In this document: positions 50,879 through 60,287 of the stretch, piece by piece | Numbering within the stretch: the stretch's first letter is position 1 | Layout of the letters: every line of letters begins with the position of its first letter | NCBI RefSeq assembly: GCF_002860165.1 | Contig: NZ_PGUZ01000016.1 | Location: forward strand, 62,001-126,000 | DNA length: 64,000 nucleotides | DNA from: Bacillus sp. V3-13 | GTDB lineage: Bacteria; Bacillota; Bacilli; Bacillales; Cytobacillaceae | Reading direction: 5' to 3' | Translations under genes and position numbers: made by a program | The notes under the pieces: model-generated | The model's input: only the letters and a program-made list of their open reading frames with translations | Database searches by the model: none | What the model was told of the DNA's origin: nothing

Positions 50879-51745
50879 TCAAGCCCGTTTGAAACCCTCA
50901 CCCAATACCTCAGCAGCATCCATAACAATGACAAATGCAGTCGGATCAATGCTTTTTACTAGTTGTTTCAATTTTGTGAACTCGGTTTGATCCACGACAC
51001 ACATTAAGATTGGCCTCTCATGGTCGGTGTAGCCGCCATATGCTGATAGTTTTGTCACACCCCGGTCTATTTTAATCAAAACGGCTTCACGTACTTCTTC
51101 CTGCTTGTTCGTGATAATCATCGCCATCTTGGATCGACCGAAGCCTACTTGAACAAAGTCAATCGTTTTACTCGTTACATATAGCCCTATTAAAGCATAT
51201 AAACCTCTTTCGATATCAAATACGGCCGCGGCCGACAAAACGATTAAACCGTCAATCAGGGCAACACTTCTTCCAAGCGAAAAGCCCGTATACTTGGTGA
51301 TAATTTGCGCAGCTAAATCCGTTCCGCCTGTTGATGCTTTTCCGCGAAATACAATCCCGAGGCCAAGTCCTGCACCAATGCCGCCGAACAAAGAGCCAAG
51401 CAAAGGATCGTTGGTCCATGGTTCCAGATCGTTTGATAAAAACACGACAAACGGCAGGAAAATGGTACCGGCAAGCGTTTTTGCCCCAAATTGCTTGCCA
51501 AGAAGGATTAATCCGGCAACAAAGAGCGGAATATTAAAAGCCCATTGAACATAAGCCGGCTCCCACCCGAACACAGCATCAAGAATCGTGCTGATCCCGC
51601 TCACACCGCCCGATGCGACCCGGTTCGGCAACAAGAACACATTAAAGGCGATTGCCACAATAGCTGAGCCTGCCAAAACATAGAAATACTCCAGTATCCT
51701 CGCTACTAAAGGATGATTTGTATATGCAGTGCGTTTTCGCTTCAT
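50879..51745 (-). CDS. YitT-family membrane protein (DUF161/DUF2179)
   Basis: A 288-residue protein with five or six membrane helices (about 18-175), containing FLLPNRVASGGVSGIS and FRGKASTGGTDLAAQI, and a C-terminal cytosolic DUF2179 domain (about 225-285). Several Bacillus paralogues exist (YitT, YvjA, YpjC and others); by position this could be YvjA. Biochemical function is not established for the family. Confidence 0.85.
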   Translation of the reverse strand: MKRKRTAYTNHPLVARILEYFYVLAGSAIVAIAFNVFLLPNRVASGGVSGISTILDAVFGWEPAYVQWAFNIPLFVAGLILLGKQFGAKTLAGTIFLPFVVFLSNDLEPWTNDPLLGSLFGGIGAGLGLGIVFRGKASTGGTDLAAQIITKYTGFSLGRSVALIDGLIVLSAAAVFDIERGLYALIGLYVTSKTIDFVQVGFGRSKMAMIITNKQEEVREAVLIKIDRGVTKLSAYGGYTDHERPILMCVVDQTEFTKLKQLVKSIDPTAFVIVMDAAEVLGEGFKRA

Positions 51746-51985
51746 TCCAGATGTTCTCCTTTAAATTCACACTTTCTTTCGACCGAAAGCGAGTATAGCA
51801 CGAAGAAGATTTCGTGTAAATGGCGCTGTATTGCCGCTTTAAAGGGGGAAATTCTCATTCATCTATATAACTTGAATTATTGAATTACCGGCTTTGCTAT
51901 TTTAGAAATAGAGACCTCTTCCATCAATTATTAATTTTTTTCTTGATTATATTCAATAGCTCACTTCTTTGTATTTACTATAAGT
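51746..51985. other. Non-coding region upstream of the YitT gene
   Basis: No gene is supported. It contains the promoter of the YitT gene on the minus strand and AT-rich sequence leading into the repeat array. Confidence 0.4.
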
Positions 51986-52206
51986 TGTGGCCTTCATGAA
52001 TCCTATGAAGACCTCTTTTTCTATTTTTCAGATGAGTTGTGTCCTTCATCTGCCCTATGAAGACCTCTTTTCCTATTTTTTGGTTGAGCTTTGTCCTTCA
52101 TCTGCCCTATGAAGACCTCTTTTCCTATTTTTTGGTTGAGCTTTGTCCTTCATCTGCCCTATGAAGACCTCTTTTCCTATTTCTCGACCGAGTTTTGTCC
52201 TTCATC
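51986..52206. repeat. 52-bp tandem repeat array B
   Basis: CCTTCAT recurs at 51991, 52043, 52095, 52147 and 52199, an exact 52-bp period. The middle units are nearly identical: GTCCTTCATC, a short loop, ATGAAGAC, then CTCTTTTCCTATTTTTTGG and GAGCTTT. The arms GTCCTTCAT and ATGAAGAC pair with one bulge. Period and core are shared with array A at 9.04-9.24 kb, although the linkers differ. Confidence 0.9.
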
Positions 52207-52290
52207 AGCCATAACAGCAGCCGCTCTCTTAAGCCGATCTATCTAGAGATAGTTGGAAAATGTTAAATTCAAGTTATATAGAACAATACA

Positions 52291-52324
52291 AAAAAGCCTC
52301 TGCCAGAATTCCGGCAAAGGCTTT
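52291..52324 (-). terminator. Terminator of prfB
   Basis: On the minus strand AAAGCCTTTGCC and GGCAGAGGCTTT pair around an AATTC-type loop, followed by TTTTTTG. Confidence 0.88.
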
Positions 52325-52329
52325 CTCTT

Positions 52330-53431
52330 TTAGTTTAACCGTGATCGCAAGTAGGCATTTATGAATACATCCAGTTCACCGTCCATGACGGCCTGGATAT
52401 TGCCGACTTCCGTGTTTGTCCGGTGGTCTTTTACCATTGAATAAGGATGGAAGACGTAGGAGCGGATTTGGCTTCCCCAGCCAATCTCCTTTTGTTCGCC
52501 GCGGATTTCGGCAAGCTCTTGTTCCTGTTCTTCAATCTTGCGCTGGTATAATTTTGCCTTGAGCATTTTCATCGCCTGTTCGCGGTTCTTGATCTGCGAA
52601 CGCTCTGTTTGGCAAGTAACGACAACCCCGGTTGGCAGATGGGTAATCCGCACGGCAGAATCGGTTGTATTGATATGCTGGCCGCCGGCACCGCTCGCCC
52701 TGTAAGTGTCGATTTTCAAATCTTCGGTACGAATATCGATTTCAATCTCGTCATTGAATTCAGGCATCACTTCACAGGAAACGAACGAAGTATGGCGCCG
52801 CCCCGATGAGTCAAATGGAGAAATCCTGACAAGCCGGTGCACGCCTTTTTCCGCTTTCAAATAACCATATGCGTTATGCCCTTTGATCGCAAGCGTGACA
52901 CTTTTGATCCCCGCCTCATCGCCAGGAAGATAATCAAGGGTTTCGACTTTAAAGCCTTTCTTCTCAGCCCAGCGCGTATACATGCGCAGCAGCATTGAAC
53001 CCCAGTCCTGAGATTCGGTTCCGCCTGCGCCCGGATGAAGTTCAAGAATGGCATTGTTTTTATCGTACTCCTCGCTTAGTAAAAGCTGGAGCTCAAAGTC
53101 GTTTAAACGGTCTCTTAACTCCTTCATTTCAGAGGCAAGCTCATTCTGAAGCTCCTCATCAGGTTCTTCACGAACAAGCTCATAGGTAAGCTCCAAGTTT
53201 TCATACGTTTCATTAAGGCTTTTAAATTCATTGACAAGCTCTTTTAATGCGTTTCCTTCATTAATAATGGTCTGGGCTTTTTGCTGATCATCCCAGAAAC
53301 CAGGCTGCAGCATGATCTCATCAAGTTCTGCTATTCTGGCCTCTTTATTTTCAAGGTCAAAGAGACCCCCTGAAGTCCGCTAATTTCTTAGCTGTCTTTT
53401 CTAATTCATTGCGAATATCCGCTAATTCCAT
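52330..53431 (-). CDS. prfB: Peptide chain release factor 2, with programmed +1 frameshift
   Basis: RF2 recognises UGA and UAA stop codons. Translation starts at the ATG at 53431 (AGAGGTGAC upstream) and reads 24 codons to CTT (53362-53360). There it meets an in-frame TGA (53359-53357). An AGGGGG Shine-Dalgarno-like element just before the slip site promotes the +1 shift, and reading resumes at GAC (53358). The full protein is 366 residues, the normal length. The GGQ motif (SGAGGQHIN) and the SPF tripeptide ([10 protein letters not shown]) are present. The shift makes RF2 level self-limiting. Confidence 0.96.
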
Positions 53432-53496
53432 ATCGGTCACCTCTAATAGTTTTTTATTATTATATCGTCGGAGGCACTGTAAAGATACTCCGGCAG

Positions 53497-53528
53497 GAAA
53501 AAGAGGGCCGGCAGAGCTTGCCTGGCCC
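53497..53528 (-). terminator. Terminator of secA
   Basis: On the minus strand GGGCC-A-GGCA and TGCCGGCCC pair with one bulged base, followed by TCTTTTT. Confidence 0.82.
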
Positions 53529-53554
53529 CCTTCTATGCTTATTATTGTATTGGC

Positions 53555-56068
53555 TTATCCGTTAACTCCGTGGCAATTCTTATACTTTTTGCCGCTTCCG
53601 CAGTAGCATGGGTCATTGCGGCCAAGATGAACTTGTTTGACAACCGGCTTTTTCTTAACCTTTTCCCCATCCTCTTTTGGATTTACCGCATGGCCTTTGG
53701 CTACTTCCTGGCGCTCAAGGTTATTGCGGATTTCCGCTTTCATGATGTATTTTGCAACATCTTCTTCGATTGACTCAATCATGCTTTCAAACATGGCAAA
53801 GCCTTCGTGCTGGTATTCGCGAAGCGGATCCGTTTGTCCATACGCCCGCAGGTGAATACCCTGGCGGAGCTGGTCCATCGCGTCAATATGATCCATCCAT
53901 TTTGAGTCAACGGCACGCAGGACGATAACTTTCTCAAATTCACGCATTTGCTCATTATCGAGGATAGATTCTTTTTCATCGTAGCGGTCTTTTACTTTTG
54001 CAAAAATCAACCCGGTTATTTCTTCAGGCTCTTTGCCGCGCAAATCATCGATTGTAACGTCGCCTTCATTTAGGAGGTTTCCGTTGACATAGTCAATAAT
54101 GCCCTGCAGATCCCATTGTTCCGGATCTTCATTTCCTGGCGTATGGGCTTCAACATGGCGGGAAAGCACGCCATGAATCATATTTTCAACAATCTCGCGC
54201 AGGTTTTCAGACTCCAAAACCTCGTTGCGCTGTTTGTAGATAATTTCGCGCTGCTGGCGCAGAACATCATCATACTGAAGGAGCTGCTTGCGGGCATCAA
54301 AGTTATTGCCTTCAACGCGTTTTTGCGCTGACTCGACGGCTTTGGAAACCATTTTACTTTGGATTGGCTGGGAATCATCCATGCCAAGGCGGGTCATCAT
54401 TACTTTCATATTGTCAGAGCCGAAGCGGCGCATCAGCTCATCCTCCATCGAAAGATAGAACTGGGTCACCCCCGGGTCTCCCTGACGGCCTGAACGACCG
54501 CGGAGCTGGTTATCAATCCGGCGGCTCTCATGCCGTTCCGTACCGACAACGGCCAAACCGCCGAGGTCTGTTACACCTTCACCAAGCTTAATATCTGTAC
54601 CGCGGCCGGCCATGTTTGTTGCGATTGTTACGGCGCCACGTTCACCGGCATTCGCAATGATTTCGGCTTCACGGCTATGATTTTTCGCATTGAGCACATT
54701 GTGGCGGACGCCTTTTTTTGATAAAAGCTTGGAAATTAATTCAGATGTTTCAATCGCCACTGTACCAACGAGAACGGGCTGGCCTTTTTCGTGGCGCTCG
54801 GCAATATCCTCAACGACAGCCCTGAATTTGCCTTCCATGGAAGCATAAATAAGGTCCGGGCGGTCATCACGAATGATCGGCCTGTTCGTTGGGATCGCAA
54901 TAACATTCATATTGTAAATATTCCGGAATTCTTCTTCTTCTGTTTTCGCCGTACCGGTCATCCCGGAAAGCTTTTCATACATACGGAAATAATTCTGGAA
55001 TGTAATGGTAGCCAGGGTCATGCTTTCATTTTGCACTTCAAGGCCTTCCTTCGCCTCGATTGCCTGGTGGAGGCCATCGCTGTAACGGCGTCCTTTCATT
55101 AAGCGGCCGGTAAATTGGTCAACAATCACAATTTCGCCGTCCTGCACCACATAATCGACATCCCGATGCATGCTGGCATGCGCTTTAAGCGCCTGGCTGA
55201 TGTGGTGGTTTAAAGAGACATGGGAAATATCAAACAGGTTATCGATGCCAAACGCCTTCTCGGCTTTCGTCATCCCTTCCTCTGTCAACTGTACACTCTT
55301 CGTCTTTTCATCATAAGTGTAATCATCGTCTTTATTTAACGTCCGGACAAACGCGTTCGCCTGAATATAAAGCTGGGTGGACTTTTGCGCAGTTCCTGAA
55401 ATGATCAACGGTGTCCGCGCTTCATCGATTAAAATTGAGTCAACCTCGTCAATAACCGCAAAGTGAAGCGGGCGCTGAACCTTTTGATGCTTATAAAGCA
55501 CCATGTTATCACGCAAGTAATCAAACCCGAATTCATTATTCGTACCATACGTAATATCAGCTGAATATGCCGCTTGCTTTTCTTCCTTCGAAAGGCCGTT
55601 CAAATTCAGGCCGACAGTGAGGCCAAGAAATTCGTAAAGACGTCCCATTTCGGTCGCATCACGGCTGGCCAGGTATTCGTTAACGGTAACAACGTGAACG
55701 CCTTTACCGGTAATCGCATTTAAATAAACGGGCATGGTCGCTGTTAACGTTTTACCTTCACCGGTTTTCATTTCGGCAATATTGCCGTCATGGAGAGCAG
55801 CTGCCCCCATTAGCTGAACATGGTAAGGATACAGGCCGAGCACACGCTTCGCTGCTTCACGGACCACCGCGAATGCTTCCGGAAGTAACTCCTCAAGCGT
55901 CTCGCCGTTTTGGTAGCGGGATTTAAACTCCTCCGTTTTCTCACGAATATTTTCATCCGATAATTTTTCAATATCCTGAGCGAGGCTGTCTATTTCATCA
56001 GCCAGCTTTGACAGGCGTTTTAAATCGCGTTTATTTTGATCAAATACTTTATTTAAAATTCCAAGCAT
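53555..56068 (-). CDS. secA: Preprotein translocase ATPase SecA
   Basis: An 837-residue motor for Sec-dependent export. Walker A is [14 protein letters not shown] (about 100-113) and Walker B is [16 protein letters not shown]. The DEAD-like second nucleotide domain has [16 protein letters not shown]. The C-terminal zinc site [13 protein letters not shown] binds SecB-like or ribosomal partners. Length is typical. AAAGGAGCG precedes the ATG. The secA-prfB order is that of Bacillus. Confidence 0.98.
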   Translation of the reverse strand: MLGILNKVFDQNKRDLKRLSKLADEIDSLAQDIEKLSDENIREKTEEFKSRYQNGETLEELLPEAFAVVREAAKRVLGLYPYHVQLMGAAALHDGNIAEMKTGEGKTLTATMPVYLNAITGKGVHVVTVNEYLASRDATEMGRLYEFLGLTVGLNLNGLSKEEKQAAYSADITYGTNNEFGFDYLRDNMVLYKHQKVQRPLHFAVIDEVDSILIDEARTPLIISGTAQKSTQLYIQANAFVRTLNKDDDYTYDEKTKSVQLTEEGMTKAEKAFGIDNLFDISHVSLNHHISQALKAHASMHRDVDYVVQDGEIVIVDQFTGRLMKGRRYSDGLHQAIEAKEGLEVQNESMTLATITFQNYFRMYEKLSGMTGTAKTEEEEFRNIYNMNVIAIPTNRPIIRDDRPDLIYASMEGKFRAVVEDIAERHEKGQPVLVGTVAIETSELISKLLSKKGVRHNVLNAKNHSREAEIIANAGERGAVTIATNMAGRGTDIKLGEGVTDLGGLAVVGTERHESRRIDNQLRGRSGRQGDPGVTQFYLSMEDELMRRFGSDNMKVMMTRLGMDDSQPIQSKMVSKAVESAQKRVEGNNFDARKQLLQYDDVLRQQREIIYKQRNEVLESENLREIVENMIHGVLSRHVEAHTPGNEDPEQWDLQGIIDYVNGNLLNEGDVTIDDLRGKEPEEITGLIFAKVKDRYDEKESILDNEQMREFEKVIVLRAVDSKWMDHIDAMDQLRQGIHLRAYGQTDPLREYQHEGFAMFESMIESIEEDVAKYIMKAEIRNNLERQEVAKGHAVNPKEDGEKVKKKPVVKQVHLGRNDPCYCGSGKKYKNCHGVNG

Positions 56069-56296
56069 GATAAACGCTCCTTTTTATAATCAAATATGAG
56101 AGGCCTTAATTGCCTCACTTATGAAATAACAACATAATAAAGAGAACACTAAAAAAAGATTCGCTTTTTTACCGCTGAATCCTTCCAAACCTTTTTAATA
56201 TATTCCTTATTAATACTACCACTTTCGCTATGTAGTGACAACTCATCGCAACTAGGAGGCTTTTTCCAAATAGCAAGAACCGTTATACCGGTAAGT

Positions 56297-56331
56297 AAAA
56301 CAACAGCTGCATTATGCTGCAGCTGCTGCTT
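56297..56331 (-). terminator. Terminator after the DUF1028 gene
   Basis: On the minus strand AGCAGCTGCA and TGCAGCTGTT form a 10-bp stem followed by GTTTTAC. A small ORF reading through it was rejected. Confidence 0.65.
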
Positions 56332-56336
56332 TAAAA

Positions 56337-57182
56337 TCACTTCTGTTTTTTCATGTAATCCAGCACATCCAAATCGATATGGCCCTGCTCCTGTTCGCGC
56401 GCCTCAAAATTTTCAGTGCGGATGTATTTAGTCAGAGCGCTGAACAAATCTTCATCGACCAACGGGTTTGATTGTACATAGCCATGCCGTGTCAACTCCT
56501 GTTCAACGGCTGTTCTTACTTCACCGTCAATCGGAACAATCTTATCCGGTCTTGAAGGAGCAAAATAAAGCTGGTGAAGCTGGTAAATCCGGATCAGCTC
56601 TTTAATCGGTTCCGAATGGTCATCAACGCGCAGGTCAATATAGCGGTCGTTGAATCGTCCATATCCTTCTTGTTCTTTAACAACGAGAAGCGCAGCGGAC
56701 TGCTGGCCGCGGCTGTCTCCACCTGCTTGCTGGCCGGCCTGAAGTGCAGCAAGCAGCTTTTCTGCCAGGCTTCCTTTTGTTTTCGTAAAAATGATCGCCA
56801 TTTCCTGGACGGTCCTTTGATCGACAAGGATATTTCCTTGGACGGTAAAATGCCTGCCGGTGATTCCGCCAGCCCATTTGTAGCAGCCATCACCGGTAAA
56901 AGTGGCCGGATTCCCGTTCGCATCGATAAGTCCTACCTGGCGCAGCTCCCGGTCCGGATCTTCCTCAGTCATCTTTTTAAGAGTCTCTTCCGCTGACATC
57001 CCTTGCTCCATCAGGCTCAAAGCTTTTGGACCGTAAGCTGTATTGGCGTAAGCCTGGGTCGCAACTGCACCGACTCCGGCTTTTGCCCACGGGACAACTG
57101 CGCCTACAGCGAGGAACTTGGATTGAACAGCGATTCCCCATTCTTTTTCTTCCGGATCATAACCAACAATCGAAAATGTCAA
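56337..57182 (-). CDS. DUF1028 family putative Ntn-hydrolase
   Basis: A 281-residue cytosolic protein. The N-terminal half is the DUF1028 domain, starting TFSIVGYDPEEKEWGIAVQS with GVGAVATQAYANTAYGP and FTVQGNILV; it has an Ntn-hydrolase-like fold and probable peptidase or amidase activity. A C-terminal extension (about 210-281) includes a putative peptidoglycan-binding-like segment. The start codon is TTG after GGAGG. The substrate is unknown. It is a single gene between secA and the chromate transporter pair. Confidence 0.85.
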   Translation of the reverse strand: MTFSIVGYDPEEKEWGIAVQSKFLAVGAVVPWAKAGVGAVATQAYANTAYGPKALSLMEQGMSAEETLKKMTEEDPDRELRQVGLIDANGNPATFTGDGCYKWAGGITGRHFTVQGNILVDQRTVQEMAIIFTKTKGSLAEKLLAALQAGQQAGGDSRGQQSAALLVVKEQEGYGRFNDRYIDLRVDDHSEPIKELIRIYQLHQLYFAPSRPDKIVPIDGEVRTAVEQELTRHGYVQSNPLVDEDLFSALTKYIRTENFEAREQEQGHIDLDVLDYMKKQK

Positions 57183-57344
57183 ACTGATAACCTCCCTGAA
57201 TTGTTTATGGATTAATACCTACTTCTTCATAATATTGAAAGGATTACTAATCCATTCCCTTTTTTCAGACAAGTTAAAAGTTTTCTAGCTTGCTACGTTG
57301 ATATTTATTTTTAATCCGCGTATTTAACAATTGGATGCAAGCTG

Positions 57345-57875
57345 TTATGACAACACAAGCGCCCCATACACAAGTGCTCCGCCAATGACATAGGCAGGGT
57401 GGACCTTGAATTTTTCCATTAACAAAAAGCTGATCGTGCCGATTACTATCGTTTGCAAAGCACCGACACTTTCATACGAAGAAAACAGGAAATCATACGT
57501 CATAACGCCGAGCAAAACGGCAATAATTGGCCGGATTACCGTCGTCATCCGCTTGACCCTTGGCGATTCTTTATATTTCATCAACAGGCCGAGCAGGGAA
57601 ATCATCAAAATGAGCGATGGGGCAACCGTAGCAAAGACACCAACGACAGCGCCAAGAATCCCGCCCTGTTCGTAACCAATATAGCCGGCCATTTTCGTGG
57701 CAATCGGGCCGGGCAATGAATTGCCCAACGCCAGAACTTCACTGAATTCATTAACCGTCAACCATTCATATCGGTCCACCACTTCATTTTCAATGAGTGG
57801 AATGGAAGCCGGCCCTCCACCATAGCCAAGGATACCGGGCAAAAAAAAGGCGAGGAATATTTGAAAATAAATCAT
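57345..57875 (-). CDS. Chromate transporter subunit (short-chain ChrA, second half)
   Basis: A 176-residue membrane protein with the ChrA domain motifs LGYGGGPASIPLI and ALGNSLPGPIATKMAGYIGY. Short-chain chromate transporters are half-size and work as a pair of different halves. This gene overlaps the upstream half by four bases, confirming the pair. They export chromate or related oxyanions; the natural substrate may differ. Confidence 0.88.
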   Translation of the reverse strand: MIYFQIFLAFFLPGILGYGGGPASIPLIENEVVDRYEWLTVNEFSEVLALGNSLPGPIATKMAGYIGYEQGGILGAVVGVFATVAPSLILMISLLGLLMKYKESPRVKRMTTVIRPIIAVLLGVMTYDFLFSSYESVGALQTIVIGTISFLLMEKFKVHPAYVIGGALVYGALVLS

Positions 57876-58465
57876 GATGTACTTTTCTCCTTTTCTGCCA
57901 CACCCTGCTTAGCTGCATCCTTTTTAAACAACGCTCCCAGTAAAAGAACCAAAATGATGAATGCGGGATGGACCCCGAGCATTTCAATTAAGAACAGGCC
58001 CGCCAGGACAAAAATAATGGTCCAAACCAAGCCGAGTGCCGACTTTCTGGACTTATTGAAAAAGTCCCAGGTTAATGTTGCGAGCATCACGGCGACGACA
58101 GGGACAACGGCTGCCGCCATGCCGGTCACCCACGGTTCATCTTTATAGGCATTGAGAACATTGAGCAACAGGATCATTAACACAATCGTCGGCACCATTG
58201 TCGCAACAAGCGCGTTAAGCATTCCGGTGTAGCCGCCGACACGGTAGCCGATATAACCAGCCATCTTCGTGGCAATCGGGCCGGGGAGAGCATTACCAAG
58301 CGCGAGTACATCGCCAAATTCATCAGAATCCATCCATTTGTATTTCTCAACCACTTCTTTATGCACGAGCGGGATCGACGAGGGACCGCCCCCGTATCCA
58401 AGAATCCCGACCCGGAAAAAAGCTAAAAAAATATGCAGCTGTTTCAATTCAATCACCCGTTTCAT
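57872..58465 (-). CDS. Chromate transporter subunit (short-chain ChrA, first half)
   Basis: A membrane protein of about 197 residues with GYGGGPSSIPLVHKEVV and ALGNALPGPIATKMAGYIGY. It pairs with the following gene. The start is ambiguous: ATG at 58465 has little spacing from AAAAGG, while a GTG two codons later is better spaced; a longer frame upstream lacks a ribosome binding site. Confidence 0.86.
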   Translation of the reverse strand: MKRVIELKQLHIFLAFFRVGILGYGGGPSSIPLVHKEVVEKYKWMDSDEFGDVLALGNALPGPIATKMAGYIGYRVGGYTGMLNALVATMVPTIVLMILLLNVLNAYKDEPWVTGMAAAVVPVVAVMLATLTWDFFNKSRKSALGLVWTIIFVLAGLFLIEMLGVHPAFIILVLLLGALFKKDAAKQGVAEKEKSTS

Positions 58466-58597
58466 CCTTTTACGAATAACGCCCAAGTGTCCGGACGTTC
58501 CCACATAGTTCAATTATAAAAAAAATACAAAATATTTAGAAGCACGAAGAAAAAAATAGTTTGATAACCCTGGTTGCATCAAATAAAGCCGCGTAAA

Positions 58598-58625
58598 GAA
58601 AAACAGCCCTGAAAAATCAGGACTG
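58598..58625 (-). terminator. Terminator of hpf
   Basis: On the minus strand CAGTCCTGA and TCAGGGCTG pair around TTTT, followed by TTTTTC. Confidence 0.88.
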
Positions 58626-58640
58626 CTTTCGGCAACCATG

Positions 58641-59192
58641 TTATTGGGCTTCAATCAAGCCATAACGGCCGTCTTTTCGTTTGTAAACAACGTTTGTCAG
58701 GTTTGTTTCGGCATTTGTAAATACGTAAAAGTTGTGGCCGAGCATGTTCATTTGCAGAATCGCTTCTTCACTGTCCATCGGCTTCAGTTCAAAGCTCTTT
58801 TGGCGGACAACCTCGAGGTCGTTATCCTCCTCAACCGGTACAGCACCTGCATCATTATCAGTTGTAAACATTTCGTTTAAGCCGCCTTTTTCTCGAAACT
58901 TGCGGTTAACCTTTGTTTTATGCTTACGAATTTGCCGTTCCAATTTATCGGTAATCAAATCGATTGCCGCATACATATCATCATGAACTTCCTCCGCCCG
59001 CAGCACTAAATTCGGCATCGGAATGGTGACTTCCACTTTTGATCTTCCATCATTATAAGTTTTTAAGTTTACATAAACATTTGCATCAGGAGTTTCAGCA
59101 AAATAGCGTTCCAACTTAGCAATCTTTTTCTCTACATAATCTTTAATTGCTGGAGTTACCTCAATGTTTTCACCACGAATGTTATAATTCAT
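58641..59192 (-). CDS. hpf: Ribosome hibernation-promoting factor, long form
   Basis: A 183-residue long-form HPF (YvyD). The N-terminal ribosome-binding domain (about 1-100) has NYNIRGENIEVTPAIKDYVE, and the C-terminal dimerisation domain (about 125-180) has KPMDSEEAILQMNMLGHNFY. It joins two 70S ribosomes into inactive 100S dimers in stationary phase or stress. AAAAAGGAGGAGC precedes the ATG. A sigma-B-type promoter lies about 110 bases upstream, consistent with stress control in Bacillus. Confidence 0.96.
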   Translation of the reverse strand: MNYNIRGENIEVTPAIKDYVEKKIAKLERYFAETPDANVYVNLKTYNDGRSKVEVTIPMPNLVLRAEEVHDDMYAAIDLITDKLERQIRKHKTKVNRKFREKGGLNEMFTTDNDAGAVPVEEDNDLEVVRQKSFELKPMDSEEAILQMNMLGHNFYVFTNAETNLTNVVYKRKDGRYGLIEAQ

Positions 59193-59298
59193 AAGTGAGC
59201 TCCTCCTTTTTATTGTCCAATTGCGGTTTAGCAGACCGTATCAAACCTGCTTTCCCCTCACCTCACAAATGTTAAGGCTATGTAAATACATTTCTATT

Positions 59299-59324
59299 TT
59301 ACCCCGGAAAACTCCTGCAAAAAC
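59299..59324 (-). promoter_or_regulatory. Sigma-B-type promoter of hpf
   Basis: On the minus strand GTTTTT and GGGTAA are 14 bases apart, matching the GTTTWW-N12-15-GGGWAW consensus. B. subtilis yvyD is also under sigma-B. Confidence 0.65.
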
Positions 59325-59467
59325 AGCGAAATATTTTGAAAAGTTTTGTCGAATTTTCGTCTTAAAATCAAACAAAAAACATACTTCTTTATTGACACTG
59401 TCGTTTAAGAAAAATAATTCAAAAGCATGCTCTGTTCATTCATCAGATCGGCAGCCGATAAATTTAG

Positions 59468-59488
59468 AAAACCCCACAACCGTGGGGT
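59468..59488 (-). terminator. Terminator of the fliD operon
   Basis: On the minus strand ACCCCAC and GTGGGGT form a 7-bp stem with a GGTT loop and are followed by TTTCT. Confidence 0.82.
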
Positions 59489-59494
59489 CAACAT

Positions 59495-59845
59495 TTATTT
59501 TTTCTTATCAAAGTAATAGCCGTCTTGAGCTGGGGGCTGGTAATATTGATGGTATCCTTTAAAAGCATCCTTGCCCTTTTTAGCCTGTAAAATGTCCTTC
59601 TGAATGGCATTTTTCATGAGCGTGATCTTCTGGATAATTTCTTGGCTCTTCTTATTAATTTGATAAAGCTGTTCCTTTTCTTCGTCCGAGAAGGATTTGT
59701 CTTTCATCTTAATCAAAAGTTCTTCACGCAGTTCCAAAAGCTTATTAAATTCCTCGATAATCCTATCCCGGTCATCGGCCTTTTCTTCTTGAAGAATATG
59801 TTCCATTTTATCAGTCAGCTCAATCAAAGAAAGAATCTGATTCAT
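59495..59845 (-). CDS. fliT: Flagellar chaperone FliT-like protein
   Basis: A 116-residue helical protein directly after fliS, with stop and start codons overlapping (TAATG). Size, charge and coiled-coil character (LLELREELLIKMKDKSFSDEEKEQL) fit FliT, the cap-protein chaperone, which is poorly conserved; the call rests mainly on synteny. It has an unusual Tyr/Gln/Pro-rich tail after KGYHQYYQPP. Confidence 0.8.
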   Translation of the reverse strand: MNQILSLIELTDKMEHILQEEKADDRDRIIEEFNKLLELREELLIKMKDKSFSDEEKEQLYQINKKSQEIIQKITLMKNAIQKDILQAKKGKDAFKGYHQYYQPPAQDGYYFDKKK

Positions 59846-60243
59846 TATGCCTGTCCGCTCGTACTAAATTGCCTTTTTCGATTGATTGCAATAACTTCTT
59901 TCCATGTATCACGAAACTCAACGACCAGTCCTTCAACTTCTTCAAGAATGGACCTGTCATTTTTAATATTGGCTTCTATTAATCTGCGGTTTATATATTC
60001 GTACAGTCTTTTCATATCCTTTGCCACAGAATAATCCAAATTAAGGGTAACAATTAATTCGGTCACGATATTTTGTGCTTTTGAGATATTAGTATTCTTT
60101 GCCTCTATGTTCTTGTCATCAATAGCTTTCTTTGCTAAATGAATAAATTTGATGCATCCATTATAAAGCATCAATGTTAATTCACCAGGAGAAGCTGTTA
60201 AAACAGAATTTTGCTGGTATGTTTCATAGCGGTTGTGTACCAT
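59845..60243 (-). CDS. fliS: Flagellin export chaperone FliS
   Basis: A 132-residue four-helix protein with YQQNSVLTASPGELTLMLYNGCIKFI at the start, the flagellin-binding groove typical of FliS. It keeps flagellin unfolded and prevents early polymerisation. It lies between fliD and fliT. Confidence 0.95.
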   Translation of the reverse strand: MVHNRYETYQQNSVLTASPGELTLMLYNGCIKFIHLAKKAIDDKNIEAKNTNISKAQNIVTELIVTLNLDYSVAKDMKRLYEYINRRLIEANIKNDRSILEEVEGLVVEFRDTWKEVIAINRKRQFSTSGQA

Positions 60244-60287
60244 TTAGATGATTCCTCCCAATTTTACCGTTCATGCCATTGATAAAT

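Noticed and set aside
56149-56340. 63-codon minus-strand ORF downstream of the DUF1028 gene
   Set aside because: It begins inside the end of that gene and reads through the terminator hairpin; no family resemblance or ribosome binding site.
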